DNA of 64,000 bases from Sphingosinicellaceae bacterium (GCA_019285715.1 CP079108.1:1441001-1505000); one strand, 5' to 3'. Shown: positions 1-9,628, counted from the stretch's first letter. Made by a program: numbers and translations. The notes: generated by a model not told the origin, from the letters alone.

Positions 1-1221
1 CAACGACTTCGGACCCGGGGGTGCGACGGTCAGCTGTTCCGCGGTGACGCTGCCCTCGGGGATCTTCGACAGCTGGTTCGGCCCGGGCATCGCCTTGTCG
101 AAGACCTCCATCGCGATCCCGACGAGGCCCGGGTGCGCAACCCAGGTGCCGTCGTGGCCGAAGTCCGCCTCGCGCTCCTTGTCGGCGCGGACGGCGGCAA
201 AGGCCTTGTCGTTGGCGGCCTCGTCACCCTTGACCGGGATGAACGCCGACATGCCGCCCATCGCGTGCGCGCCGCGCTTGTGGCAGGTGCGGATGACGTG
301 CAGCGCATAGTCACGCATGAACGGCACGGTCATGTTGACGGCGCCGCGGTCGGGCAGGACGTGGTTCTTGTCCGCTCCGAAGCACTTGATGTAGCTGAAG
401 ATATAGTCCCAGCGGCCGCAGTTGAGGGCCGCGATATGGTCACGCAGTTCGTACAGAATCTCGTCCGCCATGAACGCGCCCGGCAGCGTCTCGATCAGCA
501 CCGTCGCCTTGATCGTGCCGACCGGCAGGCCAAGCACCGACTGGGCATAGACGAAGACATTGTTCCACAGCCGCGCCTCGAGATAATGCTCGAGCTTCGG
601 CAGGTAGAAATACGGCCCCGACCCCTTGGCGACGAGGGCCTGGGCGTTGTGGAAGAAGTACATTCCGAAATCGAACAGCGCGCCCGCCACCGCTTCGCCG
701 TCGACGACCATGTGCGCCTCCGGCAGGTGCCAGCCGCGCGGGCGGGCAAGCAGCGTCGCGGTGGTTTCGTTGAGCTTATAGCTCTTGCCCTTGTCTTCGA
801 GCGTGATCGTGCCCGCGACCGCATCGCGCAAATTGACCTGGCCCTCGACCATGATCTCCCACGCCGGGGTCGAGGCGTCCTCGAAGCACGCCATGTAGCA
901 TTTTGCGCCTGAGTTGAGCGCGTTGATGACCATCTTGCGGTCGACCGGCCCGGTGATCTCGACGCGGCGGTCCTGCAGGTCGGCGGGCGATCCCGCGACC
1001 TTCCAGTCGCCGTCGCGGACGCTCGAGGTCTCGGGCGCGAATTCGATCGGATTGCCCTCGTTCCACCAGCGCTGGCGCTCGTAGCGGGCGCGGATCAGGG
1101 CTTGCCGGGTCGGCTCGTACTGGCGGTGCAGATTGGCGACGAACAGCATCGCGGCGTCGGTCAGGATGGTCTCGAATCCGGGCTTCATCGCGCCGGTGAT
1201 CTGGACGCCGTCAACAGCCAT
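1..1221 (-). CDS. aceB: Malate synthase A (C-terminus cut by window edge)
   Basis: Condenses glyoxylate with acetyl-CoA to malate, the second step of the glyoxylate bypass. The 407 visible codons run from an ATG at 1221 to the left window edge with no stop, so roughly the last quarter of a ~530-residue family protein is missing. The malate synthase signature is visible around residues 260-274 (RDH..ALNCGRWDYIF), followed by MGGMSAFIP and the HDGTWVAHPGL stretch typical of the AceB/MSA type. It starts 2 bp after the stop of the upstream regulator gene, so the two are probably one operon, divergent from isocitrate lyase. The identification is firm; only the end is unseen. Confidence 0.96.
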   Translation of the reverse strand, partial: MAVDGVQITGAMKPGFETILTDAAMLFVANLHRQYEPTRQALIRARYERQRWWNEGNPIEFAPETSSVRDGDWKVAGSPADLQDRRVEITGPVDRKMVINALNSGAKCYMACFEDASTPAWEIMVEGQVNLRDAVAGTITLEDKGKSYKLNETTATLLARPRGWHLPEAHMVVDGEAVAGALFDFGMYFFHNAQALVAKGSGPYFYLPKLEHYLEARLWNNVFVYAQSVLGLPVGTIKATVLIETLPGAFMADEILYELRDHIAALNCGRWDYIFSYIKCFGADKNHVLPDRGAVNMTVPFMRDYALHVIRTCHKRGAHAMGGMSAFIPVKGDEAANDKAFAAVRADKEREADFGHDGTWVAHPGLVGIAMEVFDKAMPGPNQLSKIPEGSVTAEQLTVAPPGPKSL

Positions 1222-1223
1222 TT

Positions 1224-2606
1224 TCAGTCTCCGGTAGGGGCGAATCGGAAGGGGGTGATGCCGCGAGTACGCTCGTCGATGACCAGCCGTTCCCCACGTG
1301 GAGGCAGGCTGCGCTGGCGACATGCCGTGCGGCGGCAGGATGCGCAACCCAGTCCGATCGGCGTCCCCGGGGTCGTTTCGAGGTCGAGACCGGCGGCATA
1401 GACCAGTGGCCGGGCGTGGCTGACCTCGCAGCCGACGAGGCAGGCGAACTCGGGTCGCGGCTGCCCGAACGGCATGCCGTAGGTGCGAACGGTGCGGGTA
1501 ACGGTGAGATAAGCGGCCCCGTCCTCGGTCTCGACCAGCTGCCGGACGATCGACCCCGGCCGGTCGAAGGCGGCGTGCAACGTCCACAACGGGCAGCCGC
1601 CGCCGCGCGCCGCCAGCGCCGAGCGCGTCCCCGAGAAGCGCTTCGAGATATTCCCGGCGCGGTCGGTGCGGAGCATGAAGAACGGCACGCCGCGCAGGCC
1701 CGGGCGCTGCAGCGTCGTCAGCCGGTGCGCGACCTGCTCGAATCCCGCCCCGAAGCGCGCCTGCAGCAGCTCGATGTCATAGCCGGTGGCCTCGCAGGCG
1801 GCGTGGAACCGGCCATAAGGCATCATGATCGCGGCGGCTGCGTAATTGACCAGGCTGACCACCGCCAGTCGCTGGGCGGAGGCGGGCAGGGCGGCCCCGG
1901 CCAGCGTCGCGTCGATGACCGGGCGGAGTTCGCTGAGCACCAGCTGGCTTGCGACCGCGAAGGTCCGCGACGCCGCGTCGAGCATCTCCGACAATTGCAG
2001 CTGGCGGGCGTGCAGGTCGAGGCGGCGCAGCAGGTCGGGCATGATGTTGGCCGGCAGGACACGCACGCCGAGGCCGTGGCGGACACGGAGCCGGTCGGCC
2101 GATGCGGCACCGAGATCACCCGACGCGAGCCGCAGCTCGTCGGCGAGCGCCTCGCAAGCGGCGTCGAGCTCCGGGAAGTGGTTGCGGCGGTCGAGCAGGA
2201 ACTCGGTCACCGCCTCGATCGCGCTCGGCTCGTCCGCCGGGCTGGCCCCGCCGAGCGCGGCGTGAAGCCGGAGTAAGGCCTGCGCGACCCCGGGTGAGGC
2301 GGCGGCGACCTCGGCCAGCTCGGCGCGCCCGACCGCGATCCCCGCCAGCGCCGGTTCGGCGAACACCCGCTCCAGCTCGACCGCCAGCGCGTCGCCGTCG
2401 TCGCCGGTCAACTGGCGGAGATCGAGGTTGTAGGTCGCCGCCAGCTTGAGCAGGAACGCGGCGGTCAGCGGCCGCTGGTTGCGCTCGATCAGGTTGAGAT
2501 AGCTGACGGAAACCCCGAGGTCGGCCGCCATGCGGGTCTGCGTGACGCTCTGTGCGAGACGGAGGCGGCGCAGGCGCGCGCCCGCGAACAGCTTGCGGTC
2601 GCTCAC
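1224..2606 (-). CDS. XRE-family short-chain acyl-CoA/acetate regulator (RamB/ScfR-like)
   Basis: A 460-residue transcription regulator. Residues ~8-60 form an XRE helix-turn-helix (TQTRMAADLGVS.SYLNLIERNQRPL). The middle (~170-310) resembles the IrrE/ImmA-like region of RamB and ScfR proteins but lacks an HExxH zinc motif. The C-terminus (~330-460) is DUF2083-like and has closely spaced cysteines (GLGCASCRRTAC). Such proteins sense acetyl- or propionyl-CoA status and control glyoxylate or methylcitrate genes. Its position between malate synthase (2 bp downstream, same strand) and divergent isocitrate lyase strongly suggests it regulates both. Whether it activates or represses is not visible. 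Confidence 0.88.
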   Translation of the reverse strand: MSDRKLFAGARLRRLRLAQSVTQTRMAADLGVSVSYLNLIERNQRPLTAAFLLKLAATYNLDLRQLTGDDGDALAVELERVFAEPALAGIAVGRAELAEVAAASPGVAQALLRLHAALGGASPADEPSAIEAVTEFLLDRRNHFPELDAACEALADELRLASGDLGAASADRLRVRHGLGVRVLPANIMPDLLRRLDLHARQLQLSEMLDAASRTFAVASQLVLSELRPVIDATLAGAALPASAQRLAVVSLVNYAAAAIMMPYGRFHAACEATGYDIELLQARFGAGFEQVAHRLTTLQRPGLRGVPFFMLRTDRAGNISKRFSGTRSALAARGGGCPLWTLHAAFDRPGSIVRQLVETEDGAAYLTVTRTVRTYGMPFGQPRPEFACLVGCEVSHARPLVYAAGLDLETTPGTPIGLGCASCRRTACRQRSLPPRGERLVIDERTRGITPFRFAPTGD

Positions 2607-2808
2607 CGGCTTGTCAAGAACACGTACAACACGACAGCTCCCTTACCGCTCATCTACACATTGCGACACGATTTCGACAAGTGGGGTAATTGACCGGTAA
2701 CCTGCACGCGAGCATTGGCTGCGTCATCGGACAAGGGGAGGATCGGCGGGAGAGACGATAACGTCCCCCGCCGTATCATTTGTAAAGAACCGGTCAAAGG
2801 ATCATCGC
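2607..2808. promoter_or_regulatory. Divergent promoter region between regulator/aceB and aceA
   Basis: This 202 bp spacer must carry promoters for both directions. It holds an imperfect direct repeat, TTGCGACA at 2661-2668 and TTTCGACA at 2672-2679, 11 bp apart, which is one helical turn. A TTTGTAAAG near 2780 faintly resembles the TTTGCAAA core of RamB sites. AAAGGA at about 2797-2802 is the aceA Shine-Dalgarno. Operator assignment is inference. Confidence 0.5.
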
Positions 2809-4404
2809 ATGGCGTACCAGGATCATACCTCCGCGATTGGCGACTTGATCGCCTCCAAGTCCGGCACCTGGGACGGTATCAGTGCCGAGGCCGTGGCCCG
2901 CATGCGCCTCCAGAATCGCTTCCAGACCGGCCTCGACATCGCCCGCTACACCGCCGGCATCATGCGCGCCGACATGGCCGCCTACGACGCCGACCCTGCC
3001 GACTACACCCAGTCGCTCGGCTGCTGGCACGGCTTCATCGGGCAGCAGAAGCTGATCTCCATCAAGAAGCACTTCGGCACCACCAAGGGCCGTTACCTCT
3101 ACCTATCGGGCTGGATGGTCGCGGCGCTGCGCTCCGAGTTCGGCCCGCTGCCCGACCAGTCGATGCACGAGAAGACCAGCGTGCCCGCCCTGATCGAGGA
3201 ACTGTACACCTTCCTGCGCCAGGCCGACGCCCGCGAGCTCGGCGGCATGTTCCGCGAGATTGACGCGGCGCGCGCCTCCGGCAACATCGCCCGCGAGAAG
3301 GAACTGCTGCTCGCCGTCGACAAGTACCAGACCCACGTCGTGCCGGTGATCGCCGACATCGATGCCGGCTTCGGCAACGCCGAGGCGACCTATCTGCTCG
3401 CCAAGAAGATGATCGAGGCCGGTGCCTGCGCCCTGCAGATCGAGAACCAGGTCTCGGACGAGAAGCAGTGCGGCCACCAGGACGGCAAGGTCACCGTGCC
3501 CCACGAGGACTTTCTCGCCAAGGTCCGCGCCTGCCGCTACGCCTTCCTCGAACTCGGCGTCGAGGAAGGCATCATCGTCACCCGCACCGACTCGCTCGGC
3601 GCCGGCCTGACCAAGCAGATTGCCGTCAGCCACACCCCCGGCGACCTCGGCGACCAGTACAACAGCTTCCTCGACTGCGAGGAGATCACCCCCGAGAACG
3701 CCCGCAGCGGCGACGTCATCATCAACCGCGACGGCAAGATGCTGCGTCCCAAGCGCCTGCCGTCGAACCTGTTCCAGTTCCGCGCCGGAAGCGGCGAGGA
3801 CCGCTGCGTGCTCGACAGCATTACTTCGCTGCAGAACGGCGCCGACCTGCTGTGGATCGAGACCGAGAAGCCGCACATCGAGCAGATCGCCGGCATGGTC
3901 GACCGCATCCGAGAAGTCATCCCGAATGCCAAGCTCGTCTACAACAACTCGCCGTCGTTCAACTGGACGCTGAACTTCCGCCAGCAGGTGTTCGACGCCT
4001 GGACCGCTGCAGGCAAGGATGTCTCAGCCTACAACCGCGCTGGTCTGATGAGTGTCGACTACGACACCACCGATCTGGCGGCCGAGGCCGACGAGCGCAT
4101 CCGCACCTTCCAGTCGGATTCGGCCAAGCGGGCGGGCATCTTCCACCACCTGATCACGCTGCCGACCTATCACACCGCCGCGCTGTCGACCGACAATCTC
4201 GCCCGCGAGTACTTCGGCGAGCAGGGCATGCTCGGCTACGTGCTCAACGTCCAGCGCCAGGAAATCCGCCAGGGCATCGCCTGCGTCCGTCACCAGAACA
4301 TGTCCGGCTCCGACCTCGGCGACGATCACAAGGAGTATTTCGCCGGTGAAGCAGCCCTCAAGGCCGGCGGCGCGCACAACACGATGAACCAGTTCGCAGC
4401 CTGA
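2809..4404 (+). CDS. aceA: Isocitrate lyase (531-residue type)
   Basis: Splits isocitrate into glyoxylate and succinate, the first glyoxylate-bypass step. The length of 531 residues matches the Pseudomonas-type isocitrate lyases, not the ~430-residue E. coli form. The catalytic loop reads KQCGH with Cys at residue 221, where the short enzymes have KKCGH. Metal- and substrate-binding segments such as VIADIDAGFGN and QIENQVSDEKQCGHQDGK are present. A good Shine-Dalgarno (AAAGGA) precedes the ATG. It is transcribed away from the regulator and malate synthase genes, giving a complete two-enzyme bypass with a dedicated regulator. Confidence 0.97.
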   Translation: MAYQDHTSAIGDLIASKSGTWDGISAEAVARMRLQNRFQTGLDIARYTAGIMRADMAAYDADPADYTQSLGCWHGFIGQQKLISIKKHFGTTKGRYLYLSGWMVAALRSEFGPLPDQSMHEKTSVPALIEELYTFLRQADARELGGMFREIDAARASGNIAREKELLLAVDKYQTHVVPVIADIDAGFGNAEATYLLAKKMIEAGACALQIENQVSDEKQCGHQDGKVTVPHEDFLAKVRACRYAFLELGVEEGIIVTRTDSLGAGLTKQIAVSHTPGDLGDQYNSFLDCEEITPENARSGDVIINRDGKMLRPKRLPSNLFQFRAGSGEDRCVLDSITSLQNGADLLWIETEKPHIEQIAGMVDRIREVIPNAKLVYNNSPSFNWTLNFRQQVFDAWTAAGKDVSAYNRAGLMSVDYDTTDLAAEADERIRTFQSDSAKRAGIFHHLITLPTYHTAALSTDNLAREYFGEQGMLGYVLNVQRQEIRQGIACVRHQNMSGSDLGDDHKEYFAGEAALKAGGAHNTMNQFAA

Positions 4405-4721
4405 CGCAGATCGATCGTTTTCCTCAACACGTAATCCCGGCGATAGCCGGGACTCGTCTCCCGAATTCAGGGGATGGGTCCCAGCTTTCGCCGGGATGAT
4501 GCTGTCGGGTTGGACCTGTCCTACGGCTCACCCATCTGGTACAATGCGATCAAGCCAAACTCACTGGCACGCGCTCTTTCTCATCTCTGGTGACAAGTCA
4601 CGACGCTAAGCCGTTGCGAAATCGTGCGGGCTCGTCCTAGCTCGAAATCAGCAAAGACCCTCGTTGGCGTAACCTCTGTAAACTCTCACGCGCGCCCGCC
4701 GCACCTGAAAATAAATCGGCG
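4405..4721. other. Intergenic region after aceA, no gene seen
   Basis: The region lies between the converging ends of aceA and the sensor-kinase gene. It contains one palindromic repeat (4434-4497) and otherwise nothing recognisable. The segment 4550-4720 is less GC-rich than the neighbouring genes and has no plausible coding frame or RNA fold that I could identify. Confidence 0.6.
4434..4497. repeat. Extragenic palindrome, family A
   Basis: Arms ATCCCGGCGATAGCCGGGAC and GTCCCAGCTTTCGCCGGGAT pair imperfectly (about 18 of 20) around a spacer of about 24 bases. It lies just behind the aceA stop and may end aceA transcription. Related copies occur at 13961, 21761, 35041 and 56858. Confidence 0.75.
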
Positions 4722-6269
4722 CTACTTTGCATCAGGCAGCGTAATCCTGAAACGCGTCCCCGGCGCGGCATCCTCGACCTCGACCGTAGCGCCGATCTGC
4801 CGGCTCAGCGACCGCACGATCTTCATGCCCAGCGACGGCGCGCCGAGCATCGAGAAGCCTTCGGGCAAGCCGACGCCGTCGTCGGCGACCTCGAGCCGCA
4901 CCGCGCCGCTCTCGCGCCGAAGCGCGACGCGGATGATGCCCTGCGCCCCACCCGGGAAGGCATATTTGAAGGCGTTGGTGAGCAGTTCGCCGACGATCAA
5001 CGCCAGCGGCACGGCGCGGGCCAGTTCGAGCACCAGCTCATCGTCGGCCTCGAATTCGAGGCCGACCAGCCCCTGCGCACCGTGGGCGGCGACGTTCTCG
5101 GCTGCCAGATCGCGCAGGTAGCCGACCAGGTCGACGCGGTCGTGGGCACTGGTCGAGTAGAGCCGCTGGTGCATCGAGGCGACGACCGCGACCCGTCCTC
5201 GCGCCTCGAGCAGGCTGGCGCGGAGGAGCTGGCTCTCCGACTGCGCGGCCTGCAGCGACAGCAAGGCGGTGACCAGCTGCAGGCTGTTCTTGACGCGGTG
5301 ATTGACCTCGTGGAGCAGCATGTCCTTGCTCTCGACCGCTTGCGCCAGCGCGGCTTCGGCGCGCTTGCGGGCGGTGATGTCGAGACTGGCGATCGAGATG
5401 CGGGGCTTGGCCGACGCGCCGGCAGGCATCGGCGTCAGCGTTGCGGTGAACCAGCGCTCGCCGTCGGGGCCGTCGAACGGATACTCCATCGTCGTCGACT
5501 TGCCGCTGGCGTGAGCGGCATGCATCGTTGGCATCATCGATGTCGGCAGTCGGTCGGAGGTGAGGCTGCGCGCCGTCCGTCCGGCGACCCCTTCGCCGCC
5601 CCAGAACCGGGCCATCCGCCGGTTGGCGAGGACGAAGGTAAAGTCGTCCTCGTCGAGGTCGAGGATCGCGGTGAACAGCCCAGAGGTCTCGAAGAAGGCC
5701 AGCAGTGCCGCCTCGGAGTCGGACAGGCGGTTGGCCAGCGAGACTTCGCCGCTGACATCCGAGTTGACGCCGTACCAGCGGATCAACCGCCCGTCGGCAT
5801 CGTGCACCGGCGAGACCCGGGTCAGGAACGGCCGGTAGCTGCCGTCGGCGCCGCGCAGCGGAAAGGTCATCTCGAACGCCGCGCCGGCTTCGAGGGCGGA
5901 GGTCCAGCTGGCGAGGACAGCAGGCAGGCGCTCGGGGTCGTGGACGCTGCGCCAGCCCCAACCCTCCATCTCGCTCGGGGTCGTGCCGGTGTAGCTGTAC
6001 CAGCAGCGGTTGTACCAGAAGATGTAGCCGTCGGCGTTGGCGATCCAGCACGGCGTCGGCAGGTTGTCGGCGAACGAAGCGAGTTCGGCGCCGCGGTCGG
6101 CAGTCTCGGCGAAAGAGGCGTCGGTGTGATTCGCCGGACGGCCCCCGCTGGCCGGGCTCGGCACGATCTCGAGGACGGGAATTTTCGACGGCACTGCATG
6201 CTTCTTGGCCTGCCCGCGACGAATTGCCAAGCCGGTCGACCCGCCAACCGGCTCCGAGGCCTTCGACAA
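4722..6269 (-). CDS. PAS-domain sensor histidine kinase, HisKA_2 type
   Basis: A soluble sensor kinase of about 515 residues. Two PAS-like domains (about 60-185 and 190-310) are followed by a HisKA_2 dimerisation domain with the phospho-acceptor motif HEVNHRVKN starting at residue ~320, then a HATPase_c domain with an N-box (GELLTNAFKYAFP) and G-boxes (DDGVGLPEG, SLGMKIV). No membrane segment is visible, so the signal is probably cytoplasmic, for example light or redox through the PAS domains. No response regulator gene is adjacent. The start is uncertain: a TTG at 6269 has no Shine-Dalgarno, while a GTG at 6194 has a weak AAGAAG and would leave a more realistic divergent promoter gap. Confidence 0.9.
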   Translation of the reverse strand: MSKASEPVGGSTGLAIRRGQAKKHAVPSKIPVLEIVPSPASGGRPANHTDASFAETADRGAELASFADNLPTPCWIANADGYIFWYNRCWYSYTGTTPSEMEGWGWRSVHDPERLPAVLASWTSALEAGAAFEMTFPLRGADGSYRPFLTRVSPVHDADGRLIRWYGVNSDVSGEVSLANRLSDSEAALLAFFETSGLFTAILDLDEDDFTFVLANRRMARFWGGEGVAGRTARSLTSDRLPTSMMPTMHAAHASGKSTTMEYPFDGPDGERWFTATLTPMPAGASAKPRISIASLDITARKRAEAALAQAVESKDMLLHEVNHRVKNSLQLVTALLSLQAAQSESQLLRASLLEARGRVAVVASMHQRLYSTSAHDRVDLVGYLRDLAAENVAAHGAQGLVGLEFEADDELVLELARAVPLALIVGELLTNAFKYAFPGGAQGIIRVALRRESGAVRLEVADDGVGLPEGFSMLGAPSLGMKIVRSLSRQIGATVEVEDAAPGTRFRITLPDAK

Positions 6270-6299
6270 GCGCGGCGGCGCGCGCTAGCACGTTAAGAC

Positions 6300-8519
6300 A
6301 TGGCCCGTTCCGATCCCGAACCGTCGCTGCCGCCGAAGCGCCGCCTGACCCGACGGCGGTTCATCGTCGGCACCGGGGCGGCGGCTGGCCTGGTCGTCGC
6401 CTATGCCGCGTGGCCGCGCCACCGGGCGCTGAACTGGGCGACGGCACCGAACGAGACGCTGATCAACGGCTGGGTCAAGATCGGCACCGACGGCCGGGTG
6501 ACGGTCGCCGTGCCGCAGGCCGAGATGGGGCAAGGGGTCTATACCAGCCTGCCGCAGATCCTGGCCGACGAGCTCGGTGCGGACTGGAACACCATCGCGG
6601 TCGAGCCGGCACCGCTGCATCCGGTCTACGCCAACCAGGGCATGACACTGGACGTCGTCGCCGGGATGCCGGCCGCGTTGCGGGGCGTCGGCGGTTGGGT
6701 GATGCGCGAGCTGGTCGAGCGCTACGACATCCAGATGACCGGCGGCAGCACATCGATCCGCGGCTTCCACGACACCATCCGCCTCGCCGGGGCCTCGGCG
6801 CGCGAGATGCTGCAACGGGCGGCGGCGCGCGAGTGGGACTGCGACTGGCGCGACTGCAAGGCGGCCAATGGCTTCATCACCTACCAGGCGCGGTCGGCGC
6901 GCTTCGCCGAGCTGGCAGGCAAGGCGGCGCAGGAGGACGCGCCGAGCGCTCCGGAGTTGCGGCCTGCAGCAACTCGCAAGCTGATGGGGAAGAGCGTGCG
7001 GCGGCTCGACATTCCGGGTAAGGTCGATGGGTCGGCGCGCTTCGGGCTCGACGTGCGCCTGCCGGGACTGCGCTATGCCGCTGTCCGCTCCGGGCCGACC
7101 GGCGACCCCAAGCTGGTCTCGGCGAGCGCCCCCGCCGGGGTCGCGATGGTCAAGGGCCCGAGCTGGGTCGCGGTAGTCGCCGACGGCTGGTGGGCCGCAA
7201 AGACCGGGCTCGACCAGGTCAAGGCCGAGTTCGCCCGCATCCCGAAGCAACCGGGACCGTGGATGGAACCGGCGCTCAAGGCGGCGATCGCCAAGCCGGG
7301 TACGGAGGTGGCCTCGCACGGCGACGTCGGCAGTCTCCAAGGCGCGGGTGTCGTCACCGCCGACTACACCGTGCCGTTCGTCACCCATGCCTGCATGGAG
7401 CCGATGAACGCGACCGCGCGGGTCGTGGGCGGGCGCGCCGAGATCTGGGCCCCGACCCAGTCGACGACGATGGTGACGTGGGCGGTGGCCAAGGCGCTCG
7501 GCATCGAGGAGAGCGCGGTGACGGTCCACCCGACGCTGCTCGGCGGCGGCTTCGGACGCAAGGCGGAGACCGATGCCTGCGTGCAGGCGGCCTTGATCGC
7601 AAAGGCGGTCAAGGCACCGGTCCAGCTGATCTGGAGCCGGGAAGAAGACATGGCGCAGGGGCGCTACCGTCCCGCCGCAGCGGCGCGGATGCGCGGCCGC
7701 ATCGGGCCCGACAAGCACGTCGCCGCATGGGCAAGCCGGGTCGCGGTGCCCGACGTCGGTGCCTCGTTCATGGGACGCAACATCCCGGCGCTGGGCGGCA
7801 AGCCGAAGGCCGCCGCGGAGAGCGTCGACGGCACACAGGCGTTGCCCTACGCGCTGCCCGGTTTTCTGGCCGAGCATGCGCTCGTCGACCTGCCTGTGCC
7901 GCTCGGCTTCTGGCGCTCGGTCGGACATAGCTTCACCGGCTTCTTCGTCGAGAGCTTCATCGACGAGCTCGCCCATGCCGCCGGGACAGATCCCGGCGCG
8001 TTCCGTCTCGCGATGCTCCGCGACCAACCCCGTCACCGCGCCGTGATCGAGGCCGTGCTCAGCGCCAGCGGGCCGCTCGGCCAGGATGCGCCGGGCGTAG
8101 GGCGCGGCATGGCACTCGTCGAAAGCTTCGGCAGCATCGTCGCCGAGGTCGCCGAGGTCCATGTCGACAAGGCCGGGCTGCGGGTCACCAGCGTCTGGGT
8201 GGCGGTCGACTGCGGCCCGGTGGTCAACCCGGACATCGTCCGCGCCCAGATGGAAAGCGGCGTCATCTTCGGGCTGACCGCGGCGTTAAAGGGCCGCATC
8301 AACTTCGTCGACGGCGCCCCCGCGCAGACCAACTTCGACGGCTACCCGCTGCTTACACTCGCCGAGACGCCGGTCATCGAGACGATCCTGGTGCCGAGCA
8401 GCGCGCCACTCGGTGGCGCGGGCGAGCCCGGCACGCCGCCGATCGCCCCCGCCGTCGCCAACGCGGTCTTCGCTGCCACCGGCAAGCGCCTGCGCGACCT
8501 GCCATTGACGCTCGTATGA
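6300..8519 (+). CDS. Tat-exported molybdopterin-binding aldehyde/xanthine dehydrogenase-family subunit (IorB-like)
   Basis: A 739-residue large subunit of the molybdenum hydroxylase superfamily. The N-terminus carries a twin-arginine signal (LTRRRFIVGTGAAAG), so the folded holoenzyme should be periplasmic. Molybdopterin-binding segments are visible (PQAEMGQGVYT, LLGGGFGRKAETD, GEPGTPPIAPA near the C-terminus). This domain layout is that of isoquinoline 1-oxidoreductase beta subunits, which normally pair with a small 2Fe-2S subunit (IorA). No such partner gene is adjacent. The gene overlaps hemH by 4 bp (ATGA), suggesting co-translation. The true substrate cannot be read from the sequence. Confidence 0.88.
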   Translation: MARSDPEPSLPPKRRLTRRRFIVGTGAAAGLVVAYAAWPRHRALNWATAPNETLINGWVKIGTDGRVTVAVPQAEMGQGVYTSLPQILADELGADWNTIAVEPAPLHPVYANQGMTLDVVAGMPAALRGVGGWVMRELVERYDIQMTGGSTSIRGFHDTIRLAGASAREMLQRAAAREWDCDWRDCKAANGFITYQARSARFAELAGKAAQEDAPSAPELRPAATRKLMGKSVRRLDIPGKVDGSARFGLDVRLPGLRYAAVRSGPTGDPKLVSASAPAGVAMVKGPSWVAVVADGWWAAKTGLDQVKAEFARIPKQPGPWMEPALKAAIAKPGTEVASHGDVGSLQGAGVVTADYTVPFVTHACMEPMNATARVVGGRAEIWAPTQSTTMVTWAVAKALGIEESAVTVHPTLLGGGFGRKAETDACVQAALIAKAVKAPVQLIWSREEDMAQGRYRPAAAARMRGRIGPDKHVAAWASRVAVPDVGASFMGRNIPALGGKPKAAAESVDGTQALPYALPGFLAEHALVDLPVPLGFWRSVGHSFTGFFVESFIDELAHAAGTDPGAFRLAMLRDQPRHRAVIEAVLSASGPLGQDAPGVGRGMALVESFGSIVAEVAEVHVDKAGLRVTSVWVAVDCGPVVNPDIVRAQMESGVIFGLTAALKGRINFVDGAPAQTNFDGYPLLTLAETPVIETILVPSSAPLGGAGEPGTPPIAPAVANAVFAATGKRLRDLPLTLV

Positions 8520-9583
8520 CGGACTTGCTCGTGACGGACGCCCCTATGACTGACGCGCGCGGGACCGATTCCATGGTAAAGGCGCGGCCTGCCGATCATC
8601 CACCCGTCGCATTTGGCAAGATCGGGCTGTTGCTGGTTAATCTCGGTACGCCCAACGCGCCCGATACCGGGTCGGTGCGCCGCTACCTTGCCGAGTTCCT
8701 GTCCGACCGCCGCGTCGTCGAATTGCCGCCGATCCTGTGGCAGCCGCTGCTGCGCGGCTTTGTCCTGCGCACCCGGCCAAAAACGACCGCTGCGAACTAT
8801 GCGCGCATCTGGGGCGACGGCGGCTCCCCGCTGGCGACGATCACTGCCGAGCAGGCCGCAGCAATGGCGAGCGCATTCCCCGGCGTCATCGTCGACTGGG
8901 CAATGCGCTACGGCACCCCGGGCATTCCGGCGGCGCTCGAGAAGCTCCGCGACCAGGGCTGTGAACGCATCCTGATCGCGCCGCTGTATCCGCAGTACTC
9001 AAGCGCCACGACGGGCACCGTCAGCCAGCTCGTCCATGAGACCGTCGCCGGCTGGCGCTGGCAGCCGGCGCTGCGGACGCTGCCCCCCTACCACGACGCG
9101 CCCGAGTATATCGACGCGTTGGTAACCTCGGTCGAGGCAGGGATTGCCGCGCTCGACTTCGTGCCCGACCTCGTCCTCGCGTCGTTCCATGGCATGCCGC
9201 GGCGGACGCTTGAACGTGGCGACCCCTACCACTGCCATTGCCAGAAGACCGCGCGGCTGCTCGGCGAGCGTCTATCGCTGCCGCTAAGGGTCAGCTTCCA
9301 ATCGCGCCTCGGACGTGCCGAATGGCTCAAGCCGTACACCGATGCAACGCTCACCAAGCTGCCGTCCGAGGGTGTAAGGCGCATCGCCGTGGTGTCGCCC
9401 GGGTTCTCTGCCGACAATCTCGAGACGCTCGACGAGATCGACCGCGAGGGCCGCGAAATCTTCATCGAGCATGGCGGGGAGCGCTTCGCTTATCTGCCGT
9501 GCCTCAACGCCTCCGCACCCGGGCTGGCGATGCTCGAGACTTTACTGAAGCGTGAACTTGCCGGGTGGCTACCGCCGCAATAG
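8516..9583 (+). CDS. hemH: Ferrochelatase
   Basis: Inserts Fe2+ into protoporphyrin IX in the last step of protoheme synthesis. The protein has 355 residues, of normal length apart from a ~25-residue extra N-terminus. Family motifs are LLLVNLGTPNAPDTGSVR, the catalytic SFHGMP (His225), the HCHCQKTA segment and the PGFSADNLETLDE block with its metal-path glutamate. The ATG overlaps the stop of the upstream molybdenum hydroxylase subunit; in-frame starts further in (MTDARG, MVKARP) are possible alternatives and would shorten the poorly conserved N-terminus. Confidence 0.96.
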   Translation: MTDLLVTDAPMTDARGTDSMVKARPADHPPVAFGKIGLLLVNLGTPNAPDTGSVRRYLAEFLSDRRVVELPPILWQPLLRGFVLRTRPKTTAANYARIWGDGGSPLATITAEQAAAMASAFPGVIVDWAMRYGTPGIPAALEKLRDQGCERILIAPLYPQYSSATTGTVSQLVHETVAGWRWQPALRTLPPYHDAPEYIDALVTSVEAGIAALDFVPDLVLASFHGMPRRTLERGDPYHCHCQKTARLLGERLSLPLRVSFQSRLGRAEWLKPYTDATLTKLPSEGVRRIAVVSPGFSADNLETLDEIDREGREIFIEHGGERFAYLPCLNASAPGLAMLETLLKRELAGWLPPQ

Positions 9584-9628
9584 TGTTTGGCAAAATAGCC
9601 TTACCAGAACGACTTTGGGGAGAATGAC

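Noticed and set aside
6285-8162. A 625-codon minus-strand open frame opposite the molybdenum hydroxylase gene.
   Set aside because: Low-complexity Arg/Ala/Gly sequence with no motif; the opposite strand has intact catalytic motifs.
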